Source: JBEIGE01 sp040382055 | Lineage (GTDB): Bacteria > Pseudomonadota > Gammaproteobacteria > Burkholderiales > Burkholderiaceae_C | DNA length: 64,000 nucleotides | Direction of reading: 5' to 3' | Assembly (NCBI GenBank): GCA_040382055.1 | Contig: JBEIGE010000014.1 | Span: 10,106-74,105 of the forward strand | Part shown: piece after piece, positions 51,168 to 60,623 of the stretch | How positions within the stretch are numbered: position 1 is the stretch's first letter | How the letters are laid out: the number at the start of each line of letters is the position of its first letter | The notes under the pieces: model-generated | Databases searched by the model: none | Told to the model about the DNA's origin: nothing | The model's input: only the letters and a program-made list of their open reading frames with translations | Position numbers and translations under genes: made by a program

Positions 51168-51530
51168 ATGATGAATCTCGATCAGTATTTACCTGTTCTG
51201 CTTTTTGTTCTGGTTGGAATCGCTGTGGGTGTTTTGCCCCAGGTGTTGGGCTATATCCTGGGCCCGAACCGGCCTGATGCTGCAAAAAACTCTCCCTATG
51301 AGTGTGGCTTCGAAGCCTTCGAAGATGCCCGCATGAAGTTTGATGTGCGCTACTACCTGGTGGCCATCCTGTTTATTCTGTTCGACCTTGAAATTGCATT
51401 TTTGTTTCCCTGGGCTGTAGCGCTCAAGGACATCGGTGCAACGGGGTTCTGGGCGGCAATGGCTTTTTTGAGCATTCTGGTCGTGGGCTTTATCTACGAG
51501 TGGAAAAAAGGTGCTCTCGACTGGGAATGA
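51168..51530 (+). CDS. nuoA: NADH-quinone oxidoreductase subunit A
   Basis: 120 residues with three hydrophobic helices. GPNRPDAAKNSPYECGFEAF is the conserved NuoA loop. ATG 51168 is used. ATG 51171 follows directly. Membrane subunit near the quinone site. It leads the 13-gene complex I operon, 50 bases after the tRNA. Confidence 0.93.
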   Translation: MMNLDQYLPVLLFVLVGIAVGVLPQVLGYILGPNRPDAAKNSPYECGFEAFEDARMKFDVRYYLVAILFILFDLEIAFLFPWAVALKDIGATGFWAAMAFLSILVVGFIYEWKKGALDWE

Positions 51531-51545
51531 TGCGGGAGACATTGC

Positions 51546-52025
51546 ATGGCCATTGAAGGTGTATTCAAAGAAGGTTTCGCGGTCACCACCTATGATTCGG
51601 TGGTGAACTGGGCGAAAACCGGCTCGCTATGGCCGATGACGTTCGGCTTGGCCTGCTGCGCAGTGGAAATGATGCATGCAGGAGCCGCCCGTTACGACAT
51701 TGACCGTTTTGGCATGTTGTTCCGTCCCAGCCCGCGCCAGTCTGACTTGATGATTGTTGCGGGTACGCTGTGCAACAAAATGGCACCCGCCCTGCGCAAG
51801 GTCTACGACCAGATGAGTGAGCCGCGTTGGGTGCTCTCCATGGGTTCCTGTGCCAATGGGGGTGGTTATTACCACTACAGCTATTCCGTGGTCCGTGGAT
51901 GTGATCGTATCGTGCCGGTGGACGTTTACGTGCCTGGTTGCCCGCCTACGGCAGAAGCGCTGTTGTACGGCATCATTCAGTTGCAGCAAAAAATTCGCCG
52001 TACCAACACCATTGCGCGAGCTTGA
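51546..52025 (+). CDS. nuoB: NADH-quinone oxidoreductase subunit B
   Basis: 159 residues. Cysteines for cluster N2 are visible in LACCAVEMMHAGAARYD, SMGSCANGGGYYHYSYS and VPGCPPTAEALLYG. NuoB carries the last iron-sulfur cluster that hands electrons to quinone. It follows nuoA by 15 bases. Confidence 0.95.
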   Translation: MAIEGVFKEGFAVTTYDSVVNWAKTGSLWPMTFGLACCAVEMMHAGAARYDIDRFGMLFRPSPRQSDLMIVAGTLCNKMAPALRKVYDQMSEPRWVLSMGSCANGGGYYHYSYSVVRGCDRIVPVDVYVPGCPPTAEALLYGIIQLQQKIRRTNTIARA

Positions 52026-52034
52026 GGCCAACGA

Positions 52035-52643
52035 ATGTCCGACCACACCATCAATCCTGAAAACCTGAAAAATACCGTGCAGGCAGTCTTGGGTGACAAG
52101 GTCAAACACGTGGATTTGCAACTTGGCGAGGTCACCGTTGTTGTTGACGCCGCGAATTATGTTGACGCTGCCAGGATTCTCCAGCAGTCCCCTGGTTGCC
52201 AGTTTGAACAACTCGTTGACCTGTGTGGCGTTGATTACTCAAGCTATCAAGACGGTGTTTACGAAGGCCAGAGGTTTTGCGTCACCTCCCACCTTCTGTC
52301 TGTGAGCCTGAATCAGCGCTTGCGCTTGAAGGTGTATGCCGTGGACGATGATTTTCCGGTGGTGGATTCCTTGACCGGTGTCTGGAGTTCGGCCAATTGG
52401 TTAGAGCGCGAGGCCTTTGATCTGTTCGGCATTATTTTTGAAGGCCATGCTGACCTGCGGCGCATCCTGACCGATTACGGATTCATCGGGCACCCTTTCC
52501 GCAAAGATTTCCCGACCAGTGGTCATGTCGAGATGCGTTATGACCCCGAGCAAAAGCGCGTGATTTACCAGCCCGTCAGCATTGAGCCGCGCGAGATTAC
52601 CCCGCGCATCATCCGTGAAGACAACTACGGGGGCATGCACTGA
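52035..52643 (+). CDS. nuoC: NADH-quinone oxidoreductase subunit C
   Basis: 202 residues. LVDLCGVDYSSYQDG, SLTGVWSSANWLEREAFDLF and GHADLRRILTDYGFIGHPF, then RKDFPTSGHVEMRYD, are the 30-kDa subunit signature. It is a separate protein, not fused to NuoD as in some bacteria. Part of the peripheral arm, with nuoD. Confidence 0.93.
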   Translation: MSDHTINPENLKNTVQAVLGDKVKHVDLQLGEVTVVVDAANYVDAARILQQSPGCQFEQLVDLCGVDYSSYQDGVYEGQRFCVTSHLLSVSLNQRLRLKVYAVDDDFPVVDSLTGVWSSANWLEREAFDLFGIIFEGHADLRRILTDYGFIGHPFRKDFPTSGHVEMRYDPEQKRVIYQPVSIEPREITPRIIREDNYGGMH

Positions 52644-52666
52644 GCGGCTCGCCGCCTGTTTGTTTT

Positions 52667-53920
52667 ATGGCAGAAATCAAAAATTACACGCTGAACTTTG
52701 GTCCCCAGCACCCGGCTGCGCACGGCGTGCTACGTCTGGTCCTGGAGCTTGACGGCGAAGTTGTGCAGCGGGCCGACCCCCATATCGGGTTGCTCCATCG
52801 CGCTACTGAAAAACTGGCCGAGAGCAAGACCTATATCCAATCCCTTCCGTATATGGACCGTCTGGACTATGTCTCGATGATGTCCAACGAGCATGCTTAC
52901 TGTCTGGCCATTGAGAAACTTCTCAAACTCGAGGTGCCCGTTCGTGCCCAGTACATCCGGGTGATGTTTGGCGAGATCACCCGGTTGCTGAATCACCTGA
53001 TGTGGCTTGGTGCGCATGGCTTTGATTGCGGTGCCATGAACATCCTGATTTATTGCTTCAGGGAGCGCGAGTCCTTGTTTGACATGTACGAGGCTGTCTC
53101 GGGTGCCCGCATGCACGCGGCTTATTTCCGTCCCGGTGGTGTTTATCGTGATCTGCCAGACGTGATGCCGCAGTACAAGGCCAACAAAATCCGCAATGCA
53201 CGGGCGATTGGTCAACTCAATGAAAACCGTCAGGGTTCTTTGCTTGATTTCATCGACGACTTTTGTACCCGCTTTCCCGCTTTCGTGGACGAGTATGAAA
53301 CCTTGCTTACGGATAACCGCATCTGGAAGCAGCGCACGGTTGGTATTGGTGTGGTGTCTCCGGAACGTGCGCTGAACATGGGTTTTACCGGTGCCATGTT
53401 GCGGGGGTCCGGCGTTGCCTGGGACCTGCGGAAAAAGCAGCCTTACGACGTTTACGGCCAGATGGACTTTGACATTCCGGTGGGAAAAACCGGCGATTGC
53501 TACGACCGCTACCTGGTGCGTGTGGAAGAAATGCGTCAGTCCAATCGCATCATCAAGCAGTGCGTGGATTGGCTGCGCGTCAATCCTGGTCCGGTTATCA
53601 CGGATAACCACAAAATTGCGGCACCTTCACGCGAGGGCATGAAGTCGAACATGGAGGATCTGATCCACCATTTCAAGCTGTTCACGGAAGGTTTCCATGT
53701 GCCCGAAGGCGAAGCCTATGCCGCGGTTGAACACCCCAAGGGTGAGTTTGGCATCTACATCGTGAGTGATGGCGCCAACAAGCCCTACCGATTGAAAATC
53801 CGCGCCCCTGGTTTTGCGCACCTCTCCGGGATGGACGAGATCGCCAAAGGGCACATGATTGCGGATGCAGTGGCAATCATTGGAACCATGGACATTGTGT
53901 TTGGAGAGATAGACCGATGA
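52667..53920 (+). CDS. nuoD: NADH-quinone oxidoreductase subunit D
   Basis: 417 residues. NFGPQHPAAHGVLRLVLELD, DPHIGLLHRATEKLAE, MSNEHAYCLAIEKLL and the quinone-site GMDEIAKGHMIADAVAIIGT are complete. NuoD shapes the quinone cavity with NuoB. Its stop overlaps the nuoE start by 4 bases. Confidence 0.95.
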   Translation: MAEIKNYTLNFGPQHPAAHGVLRLVLELDGEVVQRADPHIGLLHRATEKLAESKTYIQSLPYMDRLDYVSMMSNEHAYCLAIEKLLKLEVPVRAQYIRVMFGEITRLLNHLMWLGAHGFDCGAMNILIYCFRERESLFDMYEAVSGARMHAAYFRPGGVYRDLPDVMPQYKANKIRNARAIGQLNENRQGSLLDFIDDFCTRFPAFVDEYETLLTDNRIWKQRTVGIGVVSPERALNMGFTGAMLRGSGVAWDLRKKQPYDVYGQMDFDIPVGKTGDCYDRYLVRVEEMRQSNRIIKQCVDWLRVNPGPVITDNHKIAAPSREGMKSNMEDLIHHFKLFTEGFHVPEGEAYAAVEHPKGEFGIYIVSDGANKPYRLKIRAPGFAHLSGMDEIAKGHMIADAVAIIGTMDIVFGEIDR

Positions 53921-54426
53921 TTTCGCAAACCATGCGCGCTCGCTTTGACCGGGAGGTTGCCAAATACCCGACGGACCAGAAGCAGTCTGCCGTGATGGCC
54001 TGTCTGTCCATCATCCAGCAGGAATTTGGTTTTGTCAGCGTCCAAAGTGAAAAGGCCGTGGCCGACTATCTGGGTATGCCGCCGATTGCTGTGCATGAAG
54101 TCACAACGTTCTACAACATGTACAACCAACGTCCTTGTGGAACGTACAAACTCAATGTCTGCACTAACCTGCCATGCGCACTGCGTGACGGTGGCAAAGC
54201 CTTGCAGTATCTTGAACACAAATTGGGCATCAAGATGGGTGAGACCACGGCCGACGGTTTTTTCACCTTGCAGCAAAGTGAATGTCTGGGCGCTTGCGCA
54301 GACTCGCCGGTGATGCTGGTCAATGACCGCACCATGTGCAGCAATATGAGCCACGACAAGCTCGATCAACTGATTGACGGGTTGCGCAACATCGCACCTT
54401 CTGCAGCAAGCCCGGATTCGCAATGA
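53917..54426 (+). CDS. nuoE: NADH-quinone oxidoreductase subunit E
   Basis: 169 residues. The [2Fe-2S] N1a ligands are in VCTNLPCALRDG and ECLGACADSPVMLVND. VTTFYNMYNQRP is the conserved thioredoxin-fold segment. Overlaps nuoD and nuoF by ATGA. Confidence 0.94.
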   Translation: MISQTMRARFDREVAKYPTDQKQSAVMACLSIIQQEFGFVSVQSEKAVADYLGMPPIAVHEVTTFYNMYNQRPCGTYKLNVCTNLPCALRDGGKALQYLEHKLGIKMGETTADGFFTLQQSECLGACADSPVMLVNDRTMCSNMSHDKLDQLIDGLRNIAPSAASPDSQ

Positions 54427-55778
54427 TGCTCGCAGAACAATTCCTTTCTCAGTTCCAGTCTTCGGGTGGGCAAACCTGTTTTCATGGCCGTCACATCAAC
54501 CCGCAAATTTACGCTGGTCTTGACGGCGTCAACTGGGGTCTCAAGGCTTACGAGGCACGGGGTGGCTATCAGGCACTCCGGAAAATTCTGGGTATGGATG
54601 GTCAAGAGCCCCTGACTCAGGATCAGGTGATTGCCACGGTTAAAGAGTCAGCCTTGCGCGGACGCGGTGGCGCAGGTTTTCCAACCGGCCTGAAGTGGAG
54701 CTTCATGCCACGCCAGTTCCCGGGTCAAAAGTACCTGGTATGCAATTCCGATGAGGGTGAACCCGGTACTTGCAAAGACCGTGACATTCTTCTTTACAAC
54801 CCGCATGCCGTGATTGAGGGCATGGCCATTGCTGCCTATGCCATGGGCATCACCGTTGGCTACAACTATATTCATGGCGAAATCTTCAATGCCTACGAGC
54901 GTTTTGAAGAGGCCCTGGAAGAGGCCCGGGCAGCTGGTCTGCTTGGTAACGCCATTCTTGGTAGCAGCTTTAACTTTCAGCTGCATGCCTCACACGGCTT
55001 TGGCGCTTATATTTGCGGTGAAGAGACGGCCTTGCTGGAGTCTCTCGAGGGTAAAAAAGGTCAGCCGCGATTCAAGCCACCATTCCCGGCCAGTTTTGGT
55101 CTTTACGGTAAGCCCACCACCATCAACAATACCGAAACCTTTGCGGCGGTTCCCTGGATCATCCGCAACGGCGGACAGGCCTATCTCGAATGTGGCAAAC
55201 CCAACAACGGCGGTACAAAAATTTACTCAGTCTCCGGCGATGTGGAGCTCCCTGGTAATTACGAAGTTCCTATGGGTACGCCGTTTGCCAAGTTACTGGA
55301 AATTGCAGGTGGTGTGAGAAAGGGTCGTCAGCTCAAGGCGGTCATTCCCGGCGGATCGTCAGCCCCCATCCTGCCCGCCCACATCATGATGGACATCACG
55401 ATGGACTACGATTCGATTTCAAAGGCCGGCTCCATGCTGGGTTCCGGCGCGGTGATTGTTCTTGACGACAGCCGCTGCATGGTCAAGTCGCTTCAGCGCC
55501 TGAGCTACTTTTACATGCATGAGTCGTGTGGCCAGTGCACACCGTGCCGTGAAGGCACGGGCTGGCTCTCACGCATGGTTGACCGCATTGAGACCGGTCA
55601 CGGCAAAGCCAGTGATCTGGACCTGCTCAACTCAGTGGCCGACAATATTCAGGGTCGTACCATCTGCGCCTTGGGGGATGCGGCGGCCATGCCGGTGCGC
55701 GCGATGATCAAGCATTTCCGCCACGAATTTGAATACCACGTTGAGCACAAGACCTGCATGGTCCCCGCTTACGTCTGA
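54423..55778 (+). CDS. nuoF: NADH-quinone oxidoreductase subunit F
   Basis: 451 residues. FMN/NADH motifs GRGGAGFPTGLKWSFMPRQ and GEETALLESLEGKKGQPRFK, and the [4Fe-4S] N3 ligands in SCGQCTPCREGTGWL, are intact. This is the NADH-oxidising subunit. Start overlaps nuoE stop. Confidence 0.95.
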   Translation: MMLAEQFLSQFQSSGGQTCFHGRHINPQIYAGLDGVNWGLKAYEARGGYQALRKILGMDGQEPLTQDQVIATVKESALRGRGGAGFPTGLKWSFMPRQFPGQKYLVCNSDEGEPGTCKDRDILLYNPHAVIEGMAIAAYAMGITVGYNYIHGEIFNAYERFEEALEEARAAGLLGNAILGSSFNFQLHASHGFGAYICGEETALLESLEGKKGQPRFKPPFPASFGLYGKPTTINNTETFAAVPWIIRNGGQAYLECGKPNNGGTKIYSVSGDVELPGNYEVPMGTPFAKLLEIAGGVRKGRQLKAVIPGGSSAPILPAHIMMDITMDYDSISKAGSMLGSGAVIVLDDSRCMVKSLQRLSYFYMHESCGQCTPCREGTGWLSRMVDRIETGHGKASDLDLLNSVADNIQGRTICALGDAAAMPVRAMIKHFRHEFEYHVEHKTCMVPAYV

Positions 55779-55804
55779 ACAATCGTCTTATCGAGCACAC
55801 ACAC

Positions 55805-57976
55805 ATGGTTGAAATCGAACTCGACGGCAAGAAGATTGACATTCTGGAAGGCAGCATGATCATGCATGCGGCAGAAAAGGCCGGAACCTATATCCCGCAT
55901 TTCTGCTACCACAAGAAACTCAGCATTGCTGCGAATTGCCGCATGTGTCTGGTTGATGTGGAGAAAGCACCCAAGCCCATGCCGGCCTGCGCGACACCCG
56001 TTACACCCGGAATGGTTGTCCGCACCAAGAGTGACAAGGCGATACGCGCTCAGAAATCGGTGATGGAGTTTTTGCTTATCAACCACCCCTTGGATTGCCC
56101 AATCTGCGATCAGGGCGGTGAGTGTCAGCTGCAGGATCTGGCGGTGGGTTACGGTGGCTCAACCTCACGCTATGAAGAAGAAAAACGCGTGGTATTCCAC
56201 AAAGATGTGGGACCGCTGATTTCGATGGAAGAGATGAGTCGTTGCATTCATTGCACCCGCTGTGTTCGCTTCGGACAAGAAGTGGCTGGCGTGATGGAAC
56301 TGGGCATGATCCACCGGGGCGAGCACTCCGAGATCACCACGGTGCTCAACGACACGGTGGACTCCGAGCTCTCAGGCAACATGATCGACATTTGCCCTGT
56401 GGGGGCGCTGACCAGCAAGCCTTTCCGTTACAGCGCCCGCACCTGGGAATTGTCTCGGCGCAAGTCCATCAGTCCGCACGATTCAACCGGTACCAACCTG
56501 ATCGTCCAGGTCAAGAATAACAAGGTCATGCGCGTGGTTCCCCTGGAGAACGAGGCTGTCAATGAGTGCTGGATTGCAGACCGCGACCGTTTTTCCTACG
56601 AGGCCTTGAACGGCAATGAGCGTTTGACTTCCCCCATGATCAAACAGGGTGGCGAGTGGAAAACCGTTGAATGGCAAACTGCCCTTGAGTATGTGGCCAA
56701 TGGGCTCAAGCAGGTCAAGGCGGATCATGGTGCCGCCAGATTGGGAGCTTTGGTCAGCCCTCACAGTACTCTGGAAGAACTTTATCTTGCAACCCGATTG
56801 ATGCGTGGTTTGGGTAGCAATAATCTGGACCACCGCTTGCGACATGCAGAGTTTGGCACTGAAGCCGGCCCAATTGCCCAAAAAGTTAGATGGCTGGGAC
56901 TGCCCATCGCAGCACTGAGCAACATGCAGCGTGTGCTGGTGGTTGGCTCCAACTTGCGCAAAGACCATCCGCTTTTTGCCCAACGTATACGCCAAGCCAC
57001 ACGAAGCGGTTGTCAGGTCAACACCATCAACTCCAATGTTGAACTCCCTTCTTTCGACAGTTGGGCACTCCCAGTGGCCAATGCCCTGATGTCTCCCGCA
57101 GAACTATGGGTACAAGCACTGTCCGATGTGGCATTTGCGGTAGCGCTTGAAAAAGGTATTTCTGCTCCCGCGCAAGCTGCTGTGAGTGATGAAGCACTGG
57201 CCATTGCCAAGTCGCTCCTTGGCGGCGATCGAAAAGCCATTTTGTTGGGCAATGCTGCTGCCCATCATGGTCACGCCACTAGCCTCTTAACCCTTGCCAA
57301 TTGGCTGGCAGAACAGACCGGGGCTACCGTTGGTTACCTGACCGAAGCTGCCAATACAGTTGGCGCGCAGTGGGTGGGCGCACTCCCGCAATCGGGTGGG
57401 ATGAATGCCGCCCAGATGCTCAGCGGCGACCTCAAGGCCATGTTGCTTCTCAACACCGAGCCCGTGTTTGACAGCAGTGCTGGTGCCGCTGCGGTCAAAG
57501 CATTGGATGCAGCGGAGATGGTCGTTACCCTGAGTCCCTTCAAATGCAATATGGCCTTCAGTGACGTTCTATTGCCAATCTCCCCCTTCACGGAAACCTC
57601 TGGAACCTTTGTCAACGCAGAGGGCCGGATTCAAAGTTTTCATTCGGTGGTCAAGCCTCTGGGGGAAACACGACCCGCCTGGAAAGTGCTGCGAGTATTG
57701 GCCAACCTGCTGGAGATCCCCGGCTTTGATTTCGATTCGTCGCAAGAGGTCCTGCAATCCTTCACCGGAACCAAGGCGGGTGAGACGACGCACATGCCTG
57801 CCGGAATCCTCAGCAATGTTTCGACTGCAAGTATTGACCTGTCAAACGTGGGTGGGCAGCCTTGTGTCGCTGGTATTTATGCCCTGGACTCCATTGTCCG
57901 TCGGGCGACTTCCTTGCAACTCACTGCCGATGCACGTAGGCAAACTGCCTCGCAGCCGCTTGGAGTTACTGCATGA
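55805..57976 (+). CDS. nuoG: NADH-quinone oxidoreductase subunit G
   Basis: 723 residues. N-terminal [2Fe-2S] domain (CYHKKLSIAANCRMCLVDVE), the N5 motif HPLDCPICDQGGECQLQDL and the N4 motif CIHCTRCVRFGQEVAG, with CPVGALTSKPFRY, are present. The extra N7 cluster motif of E. coli NuoG is not seen after CPVGAL, so it resembles the mitochondrial form. The C-terminal molybdopterin-like domain (about 220-723) is complete. Ends overlapping nuoH. Confidence 0.94.
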   Translation: MVEIELDGKKIDILEGSMIMHAAEKAGTYIPHFCYHKKLSIAANCRMCLVDVEKAPKPMPACATPVTPGMVVRTKSDKAIRAQKSVMEFLLINHPLDCPICDQGGECQLQDLAVGYGGSTSRYEEEKRVVFHKDVGPLISMEEMSRCIHCTRCVRFGQEVAGVMELGMIHRGEHSEITTVLNDTVDSELSGNMIDICPVGALTSKPFRYSARTWELSRRKSISPHDSTGTNLIVQVKNNKVMRVVPLENEAVNECWIADRDRFSYEALNGNERLTSPMIKQGGEWKTVEWQTALEYVANGLKQVKADHGAARLGALVSPHSTLEELYLATRLMRGLGSNNLDHRLRHAEFGTEAGPIAQKVRWLGLPIAALSNMQRVLVVGSNLRKDHPLFAQRIRQATRSGCQVNTINSNVELPSFDSWALPVANALMSPAELWVQALSDVAFAVALEKGISAPAQAAVSDEALAIAKSLLGGDRKAILLGNAAAHHGHATSLLTLANWLAEQTGATVGYLTEAANTVGAQWVGALPQSGGMNAAQMLSGDLKAMLLLNTEPVFDSSAGAAAVKALDAAEMVVTLSPFKCNMAFSDVLLPISPFTETSGTFVNAEGRIQSFHSVVKPLGETRPAWKVLRVLANLLEIPGFDFDSSQEVLQSFTGTKAGETTHMPAGILSNVSTASIDLSNVGGQPCVAGIYALDSIVRRATSLQLTADARRQTASQPLGVTA

Positions 57977-59055
57977 TTGACGCCATCTACAACGGCGGGT
58001 ACGGGCTGTTTTCTGCCTATTGGTGGACCGGTTTGGCATGGCCCGTGATCTGGACCCTGCTTAAAATTGTGACGGTTCTACTTCCTTTGCTGGGTTGTGT
58101 GGCCTATCTGACACTCTGGGAGCGCAAGGCCATTGGTTTTACCCAGCTCCGCCATGGTCCCAACCGCGTTGGCCCCCTGGGTTTGCTCACACCCATAGCC
58201 GACGCGCTCAAGCTGCTGACCAAAGAAATCATCATGCCCACCGCGGCCAGCAAGGGTTTGTTTTTGCTCGGTCCCATCATGACCATCATGCCGGCTCTGG
58301 CAGCTTGGGCAGTTATTCCTTTTGGCCCCGAAGTGGCGTTGGCGAACGTCAATGCGGGCTTGTTGTTCCTGATGGCAATTACCTCCTTGGAGGTGTACGG
58401 CGTGATTATTGCTGGTTGGGCCTCCAACTCCAAGTATGCATTCTTGGGCGCGATGCGCGCCTCTGCGCAGATGGTGAGTTACGAAATTTCGATGGGTTTT
58501 TGCCTGGTGGTGGTTCTGATGGTTTCAGCCAGCATGAACATGACAGATATTGTGGTGGGTCAGGGACAGGGCTACTTTGCCGAGATGGGCTTGAATTTCC
58601 TGTCCTGGAATTGGTTGCCCCTGTTTCCTGTGTTTGCTGTTTATTTCATTGCGGGCCTGGCCGAGACCAACCGTCACCCGTTTGACGTGGTCGAGGGCGA
58701 GTCCGAAATTGTCGCCGGCCACATGGTGGAGTATTCAGGCATGTCGTTCGCCATGTTCTTTTTGGCTGAATACGCCAACATCATCCTTGTTTCAGTCATG
58801 TGTGTGCTGATGTTTCTGGGCGGCTGGATTTCGCCGGTTGACAGTGCGCTTCTCAACTGGATTCCGGGATGGATCTGGTTAGGCCTGAAAAGCTTTGTAG
58901 TGGCGACCATGTTCCTGTGGGTGCGCGCCACATTTCCCCGCTTCCGTTATGACCAGATCATGCGTCTGGGCTGGAAGATTTTTATTCCTGTCACCTTGGT
59001 GTGGCTGGTGGTTGTGGGGGCCTGGATGCAGACCTCCTGGAATATCTGGAAGTGA
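57973..59055 (+). CDS. nuoH: NADH-quinone oxidoreductase subunit H
   Basis: 360 residues, eight hydrophobic helices. LWERKAIGFTQLRHGPNRVG and AETNRHPFDVVEGESEIVAG are the quinone-site loops. NuoH joins the membrane arm to the peripheral arm. Starts in the nuoG stop (ATGA). Confidence 0.95.
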   Translation: MIDAIYNGGYGLFSAYWWTGLAWPVIWTLLKIVTVLLPLLGCVAYLTLWERKAIGFTQLRHGPNRVGPLGLLTPIADALKLLTKEIIMPTAASKGLFLLGPIMTIMPALAAWAVIPFGPEVALANVNAGLLFLMAITSLEVYGVIIAGWASNSKYAFLGAMRASAQMVSYEISMGFCLVVVLMVSASMNMTDIVVGQGQGYFAEMGLNFLSWNWLPLFPVFAVYFIAGLAETNRHPFDVVEGESEIVAGHMVEYSGMSFAMFFLAEYANIILVSVMCVLMFLGGWISPVDSALLNWIPGWIWLGLKSFVVATMFLWVRATFPRFRYDQIMRLGWKIFIPVTLVWLVVVGAWMQTSWNIWK

Positions 59056-59067
59056 ACCGGAGTTGAT

Positions 59068-59595
59068 ATGACTGCTGTTGCCTCCTCTAAACCCAAAACT
59101 GGGTCCGGTTTTTCCTTGAAAGACTTCTTGTCCAGTTTCATGCTGCTTGAACTTTTCAAGGGCATGGCTGTTACCGGGCGCTACATGTTCAGGCCCAAGA
59201 TCACGGTGCAGTTCCCGGAAGAAAAAACACCCCTGAGCCCCCGGTTCCGTGGGCTGCATGCCCTACGTCGCTATGAAAACGGCGAGGAGCGCTGCATTGC
59301 CTGCAAATTGTGTGAGGCGGTATGCCCGGCCATGGCCATCACCATCGAGTCTGATGTGCGCGCCGATGGAAGTCGCAGAACCAGCCGCTATGACATTGAT
59401 CTGACCAAATGCATTTTTTGCGGCTTTTGCGAAGAAAGCTGCCCTGTGGACTCGATAGTTGAAACCCACATTTTTGAATACCACGGTGAAAAACGGGGTG
59501 ACTTGTACTTCACCAAAGAAATGCTGCTTGCGATTGGTGACCGCTGTGAGAGCGAGATCGCGGCGAGCAAGGCTGCCGACGCCAAGTACCGCTGA
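59068..59595 (+). CDS. nuoI: NADH-quinone oxidoreductase subunit I
   Basis: 175 residues. Two [4Fe-4S] ferredoxin motifs, CIACKLCEAVCPAMAI and CIFCGFCEESCPVDSI, bind N6a and N6b. An N-terminal extension of about 50 residues precedes the ferredoxin part. Cytoplasmic, peripheral arm. Confidence 0.95.
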   Translation: MTAVASSKPKTGSGFSLKDFLSSFMLLELFKGMAVTGRYMFRPKITVQFPEEKTPLSPRFRGLHALRRYENGEERCIACKLCEAVCPAMAITIESDVRADGSRRTSRYDIDLTKCIFCGFCEESCPVDSIVETHIFEYHGEKRGDLYFTKEMLLAIGDRCESEIAASKAADAKYR

Positions 59596-59620
59596 GCTGC
59601 GCCATACAAACTTCCATGTC

Positions 59621-60289
59621 ATGAACGTCAAAACCGCCTTGTTTTATGTTTTTTCCCTGGTGCTGCTGTTTGCGGCATTCCGGGTGGTGACTGCCCGCAA
59701 TCCTGTGCATGCTGCGCTGTTCCTGGTGCTGTCTTTCTTTCAGGCTGCGATGATCTGGATGCTGCTGAAGGCGGAGTTTCTGGCCATTACCCTGGTGCTG
59801 GTTTACGTTGGCGCGGTAATGGTGCTGTTCCTGTTTGTGGTGATGATGCTCGACATCAATATCGACAGCCTGCGACAGGGTTTCTGGAAGCATTTCCCGC
59901 TTGCAGCAACCGTAGGCACCTTGATTGCACTGGAAATGGCCGCAGTGCTGATGGGCAGCTTCAGGCTGAGCGAGGAACCCCGGCTTGCAGCGGCCATCGG
60001 ACAGCCCGCAGTTGAACTCTCGAATACCAAGGAGTTAGGTAAGCTGCTGTATTCACAATACATTTACCCGGTTCAGATTGCTGCGGTCATCTTGCTTGTG
60101 GCCATCGTGGCGGCCATTGCCTTGACCTTGCGTGAGCGCAAGGACAGCAAGTACACCAGTACATCTGACCAAGTGCGGGTCAAGCCCAAGGACCGCCTGA
60201 CTGTGATGAAGATGACACCAACCCAACCTGCGCTGCCGGTTGCGCCTGCCGAAAGTGCAGATACGGGCTCTGCGGAGAAGACAACATGA
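59621..60289 (+). CDS. nuoJ: NADH-quinone oxidoreductase subunit J
   Basis: 222 residues from ATG 59621. An upstream frame overlapping nuoI was rejected. FRVVTARNPVHAALFLVLSF and YVGAVMVLFLFVVMMLDIN are NuoJ hallmarks, five hydrophobic helices. The C-terminus has a charged extension. Its stop overlaps nuoK. Confidence 0.92.
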   Translation: MNVKTALFYVFSLVLLFAAFRVVTARNPVHAALFLVLSFFQAAMIWMLLKAEFLAITLVLVYVGAVMVLFLFVVMMLDINIDSLRQGFWKHFPLAATVGTLIALEMAAVLMGSFRLSEEPRLAAAIGQPAVELSNTKELGKLLYSQYIYPVQIAAVILLVAIVAAIALTLRERKDSKYTSTSDQVRVKPKDRLTVMKMTPTQPALPVAPAESADTGSAEKTT

Positions 60290-60594
60290 CATTGACGCTC
60301 GGCCATTTTCTGACCCTTGGGGCAATTCTGTTTGCACTGTCCGTGATGGGCATTTTCCTGAACCGGAAGAATCTGATTGTGCTGTTAATGGCCATTGAAC
60401 TGATGTTGCTAGCTGTCAACATGAATTTCGTGGCTTTCTCCTATTACCTGGGTGATTTGCATGGCCAGATCTTTGTATTTTTCATCCTGACAGTGGCGGC
60501 GGCTGAATCGGCCATCGGACTGGCCATTCTGGTCCTGTTGTTCCGTAACCGTTCGAGCATCAACGTCGACCAACTTAACACGCTCAAGGGCTGA
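60286..60594 (+). CDS. nuoK: NADH-quinone oxidoreductase subunit K
   Basis: 102 residues, three hydrophobic helices with the conserved glutamates (MAIELMLLAVN and AAAESAIGLAI). Part of the proton-transfer chain in the membrane arm. Starts inside the nuoJ stop. Confidence 0.94.
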   Translation: MTLTLGHFLTLGAILFALSVMGIFLNRKNLIVLLMAIELMLLAVNMNFVAFSYYLGDLHGQIFVFFILTVAAAESAIGLAILVLLFRNRSSINVDQLNTLKG

Positions 60595-60623
60595 CCCGCC
60601 CGCTCATCAATTCACCAAACCCT

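Noticed and set aside
51585..52211. Minus-strand ORFs within nuoB/nuoC
   Set aside because: All are antisense to complete complex I genes with canonical motifs.
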